Under the pieces are notes generated by a model. That model ran no database searches, was not told the DNA's origin, and was given only the letters and a program-made list of their open reading frames with translations. A stretch of DNA of 45,242 nucleotides from Candidatus Uhrbacteria bacterium (lineage in GTDB: Bacteria; Patescibacteriota; Patescibacteriia; 2-12-FULL-60-25): positions 1-45,242 of the forward strand of contig JAUSEV010000047.1 in assembly GCA_030649995.1 (NCBI GenBank), in the 5' to 3' direction. Of the stretch, positions 1 to 6,986 are shown piece by piece; within the stretch, counting starts at the first letter, position 1; each line of letters opens with the position of its first letter. The translations under genes were made by a program, and so were the position numbers.

Positions 1-1
1 G

Positions 2-43
2 GTCGATGTCTTGTTTGGACATAGCGAGAAGTGTAGTAGTCAT
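2..43 (-). CDS. IS transposase, N-terminal fragment cut by window edge
   Basis: Read on the minus strand from the ATG at 43, the sequence encodes MTTTLLAMSKQDID and then runs off the window. The ATG follows directly on the inner end of the 99 bp inverted repeat that recurs at the other end of the window, which is the expected place for a transposase start. An opening of the form LLxMSxxDI resembles ISNCY/IS481-like transposases with an N-terminal helix-turn-helix, but 14 residues are too few to settle the family. The gene points outward, away from the window. Confidence 0.6.
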   Translation of the reverse strand, partial: MTTTLLAMSKQDID

Positions 44-142
44 TCTCTGATTGTGACACGGGAGCCTAAGACTCCCGTGACGTATCAGAAATGTGACATT
101 CTAACTTCCCGCAAAAGGGACATTACAACTTCCGTGGGACAG
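44..142. repeat. Left copy of IS terminal region (99 bp, inverted relative to right end)
   Basis: These 99 bases are the exact reverse complement of 45144-45242. The two flanks diverge immediately outside, placing the element boundary at about 141/142, with tip TGTCCC read inward. Inside are two tandem copies of a GACATT-N2-AACTTCC motif (95-109 and 119-133), probably transposase binding sites, and a small hairpin, ACGGGAG-CCTAAGA-CTCCCGT, at 58-78. The ATG of the partial transposase abuts the inner end. Confidence 0.85.
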
Positions 143-199
143 GGCAATCAAGGCAAATCAAGGCATTCTCACTTCCGTTTGACAGTCATCCTAATTTTA

Positions 200-239
200 T
201 TGACATCCATTTTTAGATAGGTTATTTTAAAGATAACCT
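200..239 (+). promoter_or_regulatory. Promoter with overlapping palindromic operator for the TA pair
   Basis: A -35 box TTGACA (200-205) and a -10 box TATTTT (223-228) are separated by 17 bp. A perfect inverted repeat AGGTTAT-N7-ATAACCT (219-239) covers the -10 box. A palindrome over the promoter is the usual arrangement for autoregulation by Phd/YefM-type antitoxins. The antitoxin ATG follows at 260 without a Shine-Dalgarno sequence. Confidence 0.7.
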
Positions 240-259
240 TAAGATTATTATTAATAACT

Positions 260-481
260 ATGGATAACGTTATTGGGTTAAAGGAACTCCGAGAGAATCT
301 TGGGAAGTACGAGAAGAAGATAAAAACAGGACGATCATTCATTGTCATGAAGCGCTCCAAGCCGATATTCACGATCGGTCCGGTTGATACGGAAGAGTGG
401 GAAACGGTGATTGATTTTACGAAATTCCGCAAAGGAGGCATTCCGGCAAGTGAATTGATCGAGATGCTTAAAAATCTCTGA
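260..481 (+). CDS. Type II antitoxin, Phd/YefM-like
   Basis: This 73-residue protein has the look of a Phd/YefM antitoxin. An N-terminal DNA-binding part contains LKELRENLGKYEKKIKTGRS followed by FIVMKRSKPIFTIGP, matching the family pattern of a helix followed by a short strand rich in 'vl.r.gkPva.i'. The acidic and hydrophobic C-terminus (VDTEEWETVIDF onward) would wrap the toxin. It would neutralise the toxin encoded 2 bp downstream and repress the shared promoter through the palindrome at 219-239. The start is fixed by the palindrome-bearing promoter just upstream. The pair lies next to the IS end at 142, typical of accessory DNA. Confidence 0.8.
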   Translation: MDNVIGLKELRENLGKYEKKIKTGRSFIVMKRSKPIFTIGPVDTEEWETVIDFTKFRKGGIPASELIEMLKNL

Positions 482-483
482 TT

Positions 484-732
484 ATGGTTGATAGGATGAG
501 AAAAATTCTTAAACAACTTCCGCCAAAGCAGCACGTACAGCTTTTAGAAGCTATTCAAAGAATAATGGCAGATCATTTGATTGGACTCGATGTCAAAAAA
601 CTTCAAGGACGAAACGACCTCTATCGTGTCAGAAAAGGGTTATTTCGCATTATTTTTCGTAAGATTTTAAATGGAGAGAATGCGATTATTGCCGTAGAAC
701 GCCGCTCGGACACGACCTACAGGGAATTTTAA
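484..732 (+). CDS. RelE/ParE-family toxin
   Basis: The 82-residue protein fits the RelE/ParE fold. It has an N-terminal helical hairpin (MRKILKQLPPKQHVQLLEAIQRIM), then LKGxxx-YRVRKGxFRIIF (here VKKLQGRNDLYRVRKGLFRIIFRK), and a C-terminal strand with IIAVERRSDTTY. RelE-type toxins of this shape are ribosome-dependent mRNA interferases; the basic and aromatic residues YRVRKG and ERRSDTTY are in the usual catalytic positions. The start codon lies 2 bp after the antitoxin stop, so the genes are co-transcribed and probably translationally coupled. An alternative start at Met5 would remove only four residues. Confidence 0.82.
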   Translation: MVDRMRKILKQLPPKQHVQLLEAIQRIMADHLIGLDVKKLQGRNDLYRVRKGLFRIIFRKILNGENAIIAVERRSDTTYREF

Positions 733-785
733 TTTTGAGTGCCTTCCCCAAGAAGAAAGTATCGAGGGGAAAAATCATGCGTCGC

Positions 786-815
786 TTGGCCTCGAATAAG
801 TATTTGATGTATCAT
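786..815 (+). promoter_or_regulatory. Promoter for DoxX-like gene, near-leaderless
   Basis: A -35-like TTGGCC (786-791) and a -10 TATCAT (810-815) are separated by 18 bp. The expected transcription start near 822 is only about two bases before the ATG at 824, implying an almost leaderless mRNA. Confidence 0.5.
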
Positions 816-823
816 ACGAACAT

Positions 824-1207
824 ATGAACCACACAAAACTCATTCATTGGATTTTGAGGATCGCGGTTGCCGGCGAATTTATCGGCCACGGCGTTCTTGC
901 CTTACAGGGCAAACAGCAATGGGTAAAATGGTTTTCGCTGTTTGGCGTTTCCGATGCTCATCTTGCCACCCAACTTTTATTTTTTATCGGGGTCGTAGAT
1001 ATCACGCTCGCCATTCTCCTCCTCATAAAACCAATCCGCCTCGCGCTTCTTTGGATGGTTTTCTGGGGATTCTGGACAGCACTTATTCGTCCTCTTGTCG
1101 GTGAATCCATTTGGGATTTTATTGAACGCTTCGCAAACTGGGGAGCTCCGCTCGCCCTTCTTTTGTTGATCGGTTGGCCTAAACATCCGCGTGAATGGTT
1201 GAAATAA
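824..1207 (+). CDS. DoxX-like small integral membrane protein
   Basis: This 127-residue protein has four predicted membrane helices: about residues 8-26, 45-66, 70-90 and 102-118. The first carries the RIAVAGEFIGHGVLAL pattern that resembles the DoxX family (first helix R-x-x-x-G-x-x-F-x-x-H-G). DoxX proteins are quinone- or redox-linked membrane proteins of poorly defined function. The predicted promoter lies immediately upstream, and the MFS gene follows after 16 bp, so the two are probably co-transcribed. A second, clearer DoxX protein is encoded at 11655. Confidence 0.7.
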   Translation: MNHTKLIHWILRIAVAGEFIGHGVLALQGKQQWVKWFSLFGVSDAHLATQLLFFIGVVDITLAILLLIKPIRLALLWMVFWGFWTALIRPLVGESIWDFIERFANWGAPLALLLLIGWPKHPREWLK

Positions 1208-1223
1208 ATTTTAGCACGGATCT

Positions 1224-2471
1224 ATGCGTTTTCGTCAGGTTCTTTTCGTTTTATTTCCTTTGTGGATCTTCGCGTTTCTTTTTAAGTTCGGGGGTGGGCT
1301 TCATTACACCCTTCTGCCCACCATAGGCGAACGGATTTTTCCCATTTGGCTGGTCGGATTGTTGATAGGCGGCTCCTCGTTTGTGCAAATTATTTTGGAT
1401 GTTCCGACCGGATATCTGTTGGATCGGTTTGGCTATGTGAGGCTTTTAAAGTTGGGCACGGCCGTTTTTTGCGTGGGCGCTTTTTTTCTGATTTTCGGCC
1501 TTCAGCCTTGGACGTATTTTGTCACCCTTATTTGTTCCGCCGTCGGATGGCTTTTTTGCAGTCCGGGAATCGATGCCTATGTTCTCACGATGGCGCCAAA
1601 AAAATTCGCCGGACAATTTATGGCCATGCGCGACGTGGTTGAATCTGGCGGCATTGTGGCGGGTATGGGCGTTCTTTCTTTGGTTATTCATTTTTCCGTG
1701 CCGGTGTTAGGCGCGATCGTCGCGGCGATTCTTGTCGGAGCCATTCTCGCGTTAATGCGCACGCCATCGGAAAGGGGATCCGTGCATGAGGAAAAAAAGA
1801 TCGCGCATCAAGCCTTTTATGTTCGCCGGCATTTTATTCATCACATGATTTCGGCGCTCAAAAAACTTAATCCGGCCAGCACCCTTTTGCTGTTGTCCGG
1901 ATTCAGCAGCGCGGCTTTTTACGGCATCGTGTGGTTTGTGATTCCGTTACTGATCGCGCGCACTGTAGAAAGCGGGACGTTGAGCCTTGGCTTGGCGATT
2001 TTTGACGTGTCGGTTCTCCTGATCGGTTTTTTTCTTGGACGCTTGACGGATCGTTGGAGTAAGCGGTGGCTGGTATTTTGGGGGCTGCTCTTGTTTGCGG
2101 TGATGGCGCTTTTGCTCGGATTTCATTTTGGATGGTTGTTTCTTGTTTTTGGATTTTTAGCTACGACCGGAGACGAGATGGCCAGTATTTCTTTGTGGGC
2201 ATGGCTTCATCATCTGGACAAAGAACACGCGGAGGACGGTTTGATTTCCGGACTCATCAATTTGGCGCAGGATCTCGGTTGGACCGTCGGGCCTATTATG
2301 GCCGGCTTTCTGTTTCAATTCGTCGGCCCTTCGTGGACCATCGCTTCCGGCGCGTTGTTGATTTTTATGACGTGGGTGATTGCGGTATTTTTAACCCATA
2401 CGATTCCATCACCTCAAAAAATTTTGCCGCCGCCGGTTTATCTTCCGCGACAAAGGAGACATAAGCGGTAG
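1224..2471 (+). CDS. Major facilitator superfamily transporter
   Basis: The 415-residue protein shows about 12 hydrophobic helices in two halves joined by a charged loop (about residues 185-215, RTPSERGSVHEEKKIAHQAF). The loop after helix 2 has DVPTGYLLDRFGYVRLLKLG, the MFS signature 'D.P.G.l.Dr.G.r..l'. A related motif, GFFLGRLTDRWSKRWLV, occurs in the second half. The N-terminal helix starts directly (MRFRQVLFVLFPLWIFAFLF). MFS proteins move small molecules by secondary transport; nothing here identifies the substrate. The gene lies in the DoxX transcription unit and is followed by the palindrome split by the IS256-type element. Confidence 0.9.
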   Translation: MRFRQVLFVLFPLWIFAFLFKFGGGLHYTLLPTIGERIFPIWLVGLLIGGSSFVQIILDVPTGYLLDRFGYVRLLKLGTAVFCVGAFFLIFGLQPWTYFVTLICSAVGWLFCSPGIDAYVLTMAPKKFAGQFMAMRDVVESGGIVAGMGVLSLVIHFSVPVLGAIVAAILVGAILALMRTPSERGSVHEEKKIAHQAFYVRRHFIHHMISALKKLNPASTLLLLSGFSSAAFYGIVWFVIPLLIARTVESGTLSLGLAIFDVSVLLIGFFLGRLTDRWSKRWLVFWGLLLFAVMALLLGFHFGWLFLVFGFLATTGDEMASISLWAWLHHLDKEHAEDGLISGLINLAQDLGWTVGPIMAGFLFQFVGPSWTIASGALLIFMTWVIAVFLTHTIPSPQKILPPPVYLPRQRRHKR

Positions 2472-2539
2472 TGGCAAAGACGCGTGATTGATTTTTGTCA
2501 GTCAATCGAAAATGAGACACATCAAACTCTAGCTATAGC

Positions 2540-3595
2540 GGGATAAAGAAAGAAATTCTGTGGTTCGTGAACTTATATACACCAGTGAATACGGGCGTAT
2601 TTGAGTGAATTCACATAGAGTTCGCGTGTTATGAAACATTTACACGTGAATACGAGGTGTTTGCATGCATCTATCGTCATCCATGGCCTGCGGCGCAGGC
2701 GATGCACCGCCTGCAGAAAAACATGGACGATACGCAAAAAGAAACAGGGAAGAAAACGGAAACGTCTCTCCAAAAATGTTTTATGCCGCTATCTTGCCGG
2801 GAAGTCCGTGCGTACCCCACCACATGTTTTGCGCGCCACAAGAGACCTCTTTGTTCGTACAACCCCTTGGCCTGACCTTACGGAGATCATCGGTCCTTGT
2901 GTACTGATCGTGGATGCGTTGCATATTCGTACATCCGTCTACACGGCGATTATTCATGTATTGCTTCTCAAGCCTATCCATGAAGAACGTGCCTTTATTC
3001 TTCCTTTCTGGACAGGAACCAAGACGGAAAGTAAAGACTCATGGCGCAGGGCATTTGAAGCACAGATACCTCCCATGCTCCGTTCCCGTATTAAAGCCTT
3101 AGTTTGTGACGGAAAATCAGGCCTTCCAGAACTCGCCCGCGAATATGGCTGGGTGGTCCAACGATGCCAATTTCATCTCATCGCGCGTCTCCAACTTAAA
3201 CGCTCGAAATATGCGCTTTCTCGTCATCGCAAGGAAGGTGTGAGACTCTATGAACTCGCAAGAACTATTTGTGATACAACGTCTCAAAGAAAACTACAAA
3301 AGGCTCTTCAAACCCTTTTGCGTATCGTTCGCTTGGAAAAGAATCGTCATTTGAAAACCATCCTTTCCGGACTCGTGAAACATCATCAAGATTATCGTAC
3401 CTACTTAGCGCATCCCGATCTTTGTCTTCCCACGACTACGAATTCTGTCGAAAGCCTGAATAGTCTCATTCGTGACCTCCTTTATCGCATGAGAGGTTGC
3501 AGAATATCAGATTCCGTTCTTTTGTGGATCGAAGCTCTTCTGAAATACCGATCACATATTCATATACAAAACCACAGAGATTAATCCTTTAACCC
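2540..3595 (+). mobile_element. IS256-type insertion sequence, 1056 bp, 8 bp target duplication
   Basis: The ends are imperfect inverted repeats of about 25 bp. Read inward the left tip begins GGGATAAAG and the right tip GGGTTAAAG, and both reach TCTGTGGT at the inner end. The element is flanked by 8 bp direct repeats GCTATAGC, the duplication size usual for the IS256 family. It carries a single full-length transposase gene with an intact DDE set, so it looks recent and potentially active. The insertion point is the dyad centre of a palindrome. Confidence 0.85.
2631..3584 (+). CDS. DDE transposase, IS256 family, zinc-binding variant
   Basis: The 317-residue transposase fills most of the element. 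The N-terminus has a basic zinc-ribbon-like segment (GLRRRRCTACRKTW), partly degenerate because only one of the two expected N-terminal cysteines is seen (CLHAS). Catalytic acidic positions are visible in VLIVDALHIRT, in ALVCDGKSGL and in TNSVESLNSLIRD. The C-x2-H motif (CQFH) between the second Asp and the Glu is typical of the IS256/MULE group. The start is fixed by an in-frame stop at 2616-2618. No frameshift is seen, so the enzyme is probably functional. Confidence 0.85.
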   Translation: MKHLHVNTRCLHASIVIHGLRRRRCTACRKTWTIRKKKQGRKRKRLSKNVLCRYLAGKSVRTPPHVLRATRDLFVRTTPWPDLTEIIGPCVLIVDALHIRTSVYTAIIHVLLLKPIHEERAFILPFWTGTKTESKDSWRRAFEAQIPPMLRSRIKALVCDGKSGLPELAREYGWVVQRCQFHLIARLQLKRSKYALSRHRKEGVRLYELARTICDTTSQRKLQKALQTLLRIVRLEKNRHLKTILSGLVKHHQDYRTYLAHPDLCLPTTTNSVESLNSLIRDLLYRMRGCRISDSVLLWIEALLKYRSHIHIQNHRD

Positions 3596-3618
3596 GCTAT
3601 AGCTAGAGTTTGATGTGT

Positions 3619-3877
3619 GTGGTTTTTAACAGTTAGGTTCAATACCTCGCCATCGCGGCGTCAGCCACCCACCTCCACCTCCACCTCCACCTCCACCTCC
3701 ACCTCCACCTCATCCTACCCTCTCACTGCCTACCGGCAAGCAGGTCTTATTAGGAGAGGGTTTTCCATGATTATTTCTGATAGTTTTTTTCGAAGGAGGC
3801 TTCGGCTATGAGTACATTTGACTTGATTTCATGTCGAAGGTCAGCCGAAACGGAATGAGAGGATATGGCGGGAAAAG
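3619..3877. repeat. Intergenic repeat region with hexamer microsatellite
   Basis: This gap holds no convincing gene. The segment 3671-3710 is a tandem hexamer (ACCTCC, about 6.7 copies). Downstream, ACCCTCTC and GAGAGGGT can pair around an inner CCTACCGGCAAGCAGG hairpin. At 3789-3850 pieces of a TTCGGCT/AGCCGAA inverted element recur that also appear near 8265 and inside murB (18126-18214). The short frame across the hexamer reads as a Thr/Ser-rich repeat and is not a plausible protein. Confidence 0.6.
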
Positions 3878-4978
3878 TTATTTTTCCGTCACGAACATGC
3901 TTTGCAGAATTTTTTCATACGTTGCAGCATCAAGTTTTGGATTGGCGGCAACAACAAAATAGCGAGTGAAACCGTCTTTGGCGCGGAAGTCCGTGACTTT
4001 GTGGCGGCTATTGCGCCACAAAGGTTGATCCGGAAAATTTGGCACGCCGGTTTTCTTTTCAATCTCATAACGCCGCGCCGTGTAGATGCGCTCACCAATC
4101 GTTAGATTTTTGGTTGAATGGATGTTGACCGTCGAGAGCGTCAAAAAATCTTTCGCGTCAAAATAGCGGATAAAAATTTGTGAACGCTCGCGCGCCGAAC
4201 CGTTTCCGGAAGCATCATACACGTTCAACGCTTGAAGAGACGTGAGATATTCGATGTCCCAACCGTCGGGAATGGAAAAAGAAAGGTGGACAAACGGGGT
4301 GGCCAGTTGCGGGGCGTGGAAGAAGTTATTTGAAACAATCCACATGTCACGGTTTATGCTCAACGCGCCGTATTTCACAAAAAAATCAAATGGATTCAGC
4401 CAGCCGTCAAGTTCTTTTGATGTTTTTACATAACCCGCGAGTTTGACCGTACTCCCTTCCCACAGACCAAAATGCAAATGTTGCCGTTCGCCGTCCGTGT
4501 CTCTCGAACGTGCCTCGCCTAAATTTGCCAAAAATTGTCCTCGCTTCACTTGATCGCCAACCTTGAGGTTTGAGGAAGCGATCGCGATATGACCATAAAG
4601 AGAAGAAATTACTTTTCCATCAAGCTCGTGTCGCAAGACGATCACGCCGCCATAACCGGATACGCGCGAGGAAAAAATGACTTGACCGTCAGCCACGGCT
4701 CGAACCGGTATGAGCTGCACCTCACCGGGACCTAAATCTTCCGGTGCCACTTCGCTGTCTTCTCCGGTGTGATATCCGTGAAAGCGATCAGAAAAATATT
4801 CGCCAAAACGCTTGTACGTCGGGTTATATCCGGCGATGCCTCCATCAAGAGGCAGTACGACCTGCGACTGTGTGACGCTGACCGTTGGACCGGTGGTCGT
4901 GCCGACCTCTGGCGCAGCGCGCGAAATACACCCGGCACCGAGGACGGTCAGCAAGAAAAAGAGAGCGATGATTTTCAT
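3878..4978 (-). CDS. M23 (LytM-type) metallopeptidase lipoprotein
   Basis: From the ATG at 4978 the protein has 366 residues. It opens with a lipoprotein signal (MKIIALFFLLTVLGAGC, Cys17 as lipidation site), which decides the start; the reading frame stays open far upstream through the helicase gene only by chance. The LytM domain shows the zinc ligands HxxxD in HGYHTGED (His70, Asp74) and HxH in QHLHFGLW near residue 155, so it should be a catalytically competent peptidoglycan endopeptidase. The roughly 170-residue C-terminal part (from about WIVSNNFFHAPQ) is unrecognised. It diverges from the DEAD-box helicase 42 bp away. It would be anchored on the outside of the membrane and act on the cell wall. 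Confidence 0.88.
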   Translation of the reverse strand: MKIIALFFLLTVLGAGCISRAAPEVGTTTGPTVSVTQSQVVLPLDGGIAGYNPTYKRFGEYFSDRFHGYHTGEDSEVAPEDLGPGEVQLIPVRAVADGQVIFSSRVSGYGGVIVLRHELDGKVISSLYGHIAIASSNLKVGDQVKRGQFLANLGEARSRDTDGERQHLHFGLWEGSTVKLAGYVKTSKELDGWLNPFDFFVKYGALSINRDMWIVSNNFFHAPQLATPFVHLSFSIPDGWDIEYLTSLQALNVYDASGNGSARERSQIFIRYFDAKDFLTLSTVNIHSTKNLTIGERIYTARRYEIEKKTGVPNFPDQPLWRNSRHKVTDFRAKDGFTRYFVVAANPKLDAATYEKILQSMFVTEK

Positions 4979-4979
4979 C

Positions 4980-5008
4980 TTGACTTTATAGCAGATTTTT
5001 GTTATCCT
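4980..5008 (+). promoter_or_regulatory. Promoter for DEAD-box helicase
   Basis: A TTGACT (4980-4985), 17 bp spacer and TATCCT (5003-5008) place transcription start near 5015, about six bases before the ATG at 5021. This supports the choice of that ATG over the longer upstream reading frame and implies a very short leader. Confidence 0.5.
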
Positions 5009-5020
5009 TCGCAATATCAT

Positions 5021-6328
5021 ATGCCAAACACCACACCGATCGCGCAAGGATTTTATGGACTGGGGATTGCTCCAAAGCTCCTCGATATTCTTGATCAGCT
5101 TAAATATAAGACACCGACTCCCATTCAACAGCAATCCATTCCGATCGCCATCGCAGGCACGGATGTGATGGGCATCGCGCAAACCGGTACCGGGAAAACG
5201 CTGGCTTTTGGCATTCCGCTTATTCAGCGTTTGGCGCAGATCAAGGGCATGGGGCTTGTGGTTCTTCCAACCAGAGAGCTCGCTCTTCAGGTTGACGAAG
5301 AGTTTCGAAAAATCGGTCGCGGGATCGGATTGCGTACGGCGGTGTTGATCGGCGGAGCATCCATGTATCATCAGCTGCAGGATATTAAGCGAAAACCTCA
5401 CGTGTTGATTGTTACGCCCGGACGGCTCATCGATCACCTGGATCAAAAGACCGTGCGTCTCGACACGGTTTCCATTCTGGTGCTTGACGAAGCGGACCGC
5501 ATGCTTGACATGGGTTTTGCGCCGCAGATAAAACGGATTCTTCAGGCGGTTCCAAAAGAACGGCAAACCATGCTGTTTTCCGCCACCATGCCAGGGGAGA
5601 TCGTTCACTTAGCGAGTTCCTATATGAAGTTGCCGGTGCGAGTCGAGATCGCTCGAGCCGGAACCGCTGCGGAAAATATCACGCAAGAAATGTTCGTCGT
5701 CAAAAAAGAAGACAAACTTCGTTTACTGGAAAAAGTACTAACGGAACATCGCGGGAGCGTGTTGGTTTTTTCTCGCACAAAACATGGAGCCAAGAGAATC
5801 ACCAGATCGGTGCAGATCATGGGCCACGCGGCCGCGGAAATTCATTCCAATCGTTCGCTCAATCAACGACGCGAGGCGTTGGAAGGTTTTAAGAGCGGTA
5901 AATATCGCGTGCTTGTGGCAACCGACATCGCGGCACGAGGCATTGATGTAAAAGGCATTGAGCTGGTCATCAATTTTGATCTTCCGGATCAAGCGGGGGA
6001 CTATGTTCATCGCATCGGTCGAACGGGACGCGCCGGCAGGAGCGGTCACGCCATTTCTTTTGCCACCCCTGATCAGGGGCGCGATGTTCGTGAAATAGAA
6101 AAATTGACGCGTACCATGTTGCCGGTCGCAAAATTGCCGGAACTTCCGCCGCACCGCGCGCAACCGTCCATGCCGGTCGAGAGAAGATTTTCCAGGGCTC
6201 CTGTCGGTCGCGGCTATTCTCACGCGCGATCTTCTTCGTCACCATCGCGTTCTCATCACGGCGGACGGCCGTTTCGAGGATCGGGATCAAGCTCCTCTCG
6301 CGGAGGCGCGAGGAGGAGATTCCATTAA
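5021..6328 (+). CDS. DEAD-box ATP-dependent RNA helicase
   Basis: The 435-residue protein carries the helicase motifs in order: Q-motif (TPTPIQQQSIP), motif I AQTGTGKT (residues 53-60), PTRELALQ, TPGRL, VLDEADRMLDMGF, FSATMP, then VLVATDIAARGIDVKG and YVHRIGRTGRAGR in the second RecA domain. The last 55 or so residues form a basic Ser/Arg/Gly-rich tail (HARSSSSPSRSHHGG, RGGARRRFH), as in RhlE/DbpA-like helicases that contact RNA non-specifically. It probably acts in ribosome assembly or mRNA turnover. The start is chosen because the promoter lies just upstream and MPNTTPIAQGFYGLGI resembles a normal helicase N-terminus. Confidence 0.93.
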   Translation: MPNTTPIAQGFYGLGIAPKLLDILDQLKYKTPTPIQQQSIPIAIAGTDVMGIAQTGTGKTLAFGIPLIQRLAQIKGMGLVVLPTRELALQVDEEFRKIGRGIGLRTAVLIGGASMYHQLQDIKRKPHVLIVTPGRLIDHLDQKTVRLDTVSILVLDEADRMLDMGFAPQIKRILQAVPKERQTMLFSATMPGEIVHLASSYMKLPVRVEIARAGTAAENITQEMFVVKKEDKLRLLEKVLTEHRGSVLVFSRTKHGAKRITRSVQIMGHAAAEIHSNRSLNQRREALEGFKSGKYRVLVATDIAARGIDVKGIELVINFDLPDQAGDYVHRIGRTGRAGRSGHAISFATPDQGRDVREIEKLTRTMLPVAKLPELPPHRAQPSMPVERRFSRAPVGRGYSHARSSSSPSRSHHGGRPFRGSGSSSSRGGARRRFH

Positions 6329-6345
6329 ATATTTTTTTCATCGTT

Positions 6346-6975
6346 ATGATGCAAACCGTTTCTTTTCAAGAACCAAAAGGACGCAAACGCGTTGATCCAT
6401 TAGATTACGATATTCTTCAACGCAATGAACACATGGCCGCTGAATGGACCCATGCCTTTCAAGAAGCAAAAAAGCATGCCGCTGTGGAAGCAAAGGTTTT
6501 TCAAGAGTTGACGGATGCGATGGAAAGCCAAGGCAACACGAATCAGAAAGAGCTTTATGCCAAGCTTAAAAATTATAGCGCGCTTCATCTGAAAGCGTTG
6601 GATCGCGGTCTCTATCACCGCGTTGAAGATCTTTTGTATAAATTACGACAAATCGAACGAACGACGGTTCGTGATCCGCATCGTGTGATGCAACTGCGCG
6701 GTATGATCGCTGATCTGGAGCGGGAAAAGGCAACGATGGATTCGGATTTCCAAACTCAATCCGTTGAAAAATTTCGTTTGGCGGAGGAAAAGGCTTGGAA
6801 AGAGGTTGTTGAATCTCATCAAGAATGGTCAAATCGACACGGAGGAGAGATGGAACAAGTGTTTGCGAATTTTGCGAATAGAGTAGGGGTCGTTCGGAAG
6901 TCGGAAGATCAGGTTTTTGATCGGGCGGCGGCTGATAAAACACGCAAAGAAAGCGGACGTCAACAAGCCGCCTAA
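6346..6975 (+). CDS. Uncharacterised coiled-coil protein
   Basis: This 209-residue protein is almost entirely charged and helical, with heptad-like stretches (for example EVEDLLYKLRQIERTTV and residues 120-175, rich in Glu, Lys, Gln and Arg). It has no signal peptide, membrane segment or cysteine. It follows the helicase by 17 bp on the same strand and precedes the transglutaminase-like gene by 11 bp, so a shared transcript is likely. I do not recognise a family. A structural or adaptor role is only a guess. Confidence 0.65.
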   Translation: MMQTVSFQEPKGRKRVDPLDYDILQRNEHMAAEWTHAFQEAKKHAAVEAKVFQELTDAMESQGNTNQKELYAKLKNYSALHLKALDRGLYHRVEDLLYKLRQIERTTVRDPHRVMQLRGMIADLEREKATMDSDFQTQSVEKFRLAEEKAWKEVVESHQEWSNRHGGEMEQVFANFANRVGVVRKSEDQVFDRAAADKTRKESGRQQAA

Positions 6976-6986
6976 ACTTTAAGCGC

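Larger units (their letters stand above)
2517..3618. repeat. Palindrome interrupted at its centre by the IS256-type element
   Basis: The 26 bp at 2517-2542 are the exact reverse complement of 3593-3618. Removing the element at 2540-3595 and one copy of an 8 bp target duplication (GCTATAGC, 2532-2539 and 3596-3603) restores an uninterrupted perfect palindrome with core CATCAAAC-TCTAG-CTATAG-CTAGA-GTTTGATG. The same core is intact at 12207-12240. Before insertion it lay between convergent genes, after the MFS gene and ahead of the minus-strand M23 peptidase gene, where a bidirectional transcription terminator would be expected. Confidence 0.85.

Noticed and set aside
11-220. 69-codon plus-strand frame across the left IS end
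   Set aside because: It spans the inverted repeat and the IS boundary, and runs opposite to the start of the transposase.
3617-3811. Short frame across the hexamer repeat encoding a Ser/Thr tract
   Set aside because: The protein is merely a translation of the microsatellite, with no start signal or homologue-like features.
4769-5020. Upstream extension of the helicase frame on the plus strand
   Set aside because: It is antisense to the M23 gene, and the predicted promoter lies between it and the chosen ATG.
4979-5608. Upstream extension of the M23 peptidase frame on the minus strand
   Set aside because: The extension is antisense to the helicase motifs; the lipoprotein signal at 4978 defines the true start.
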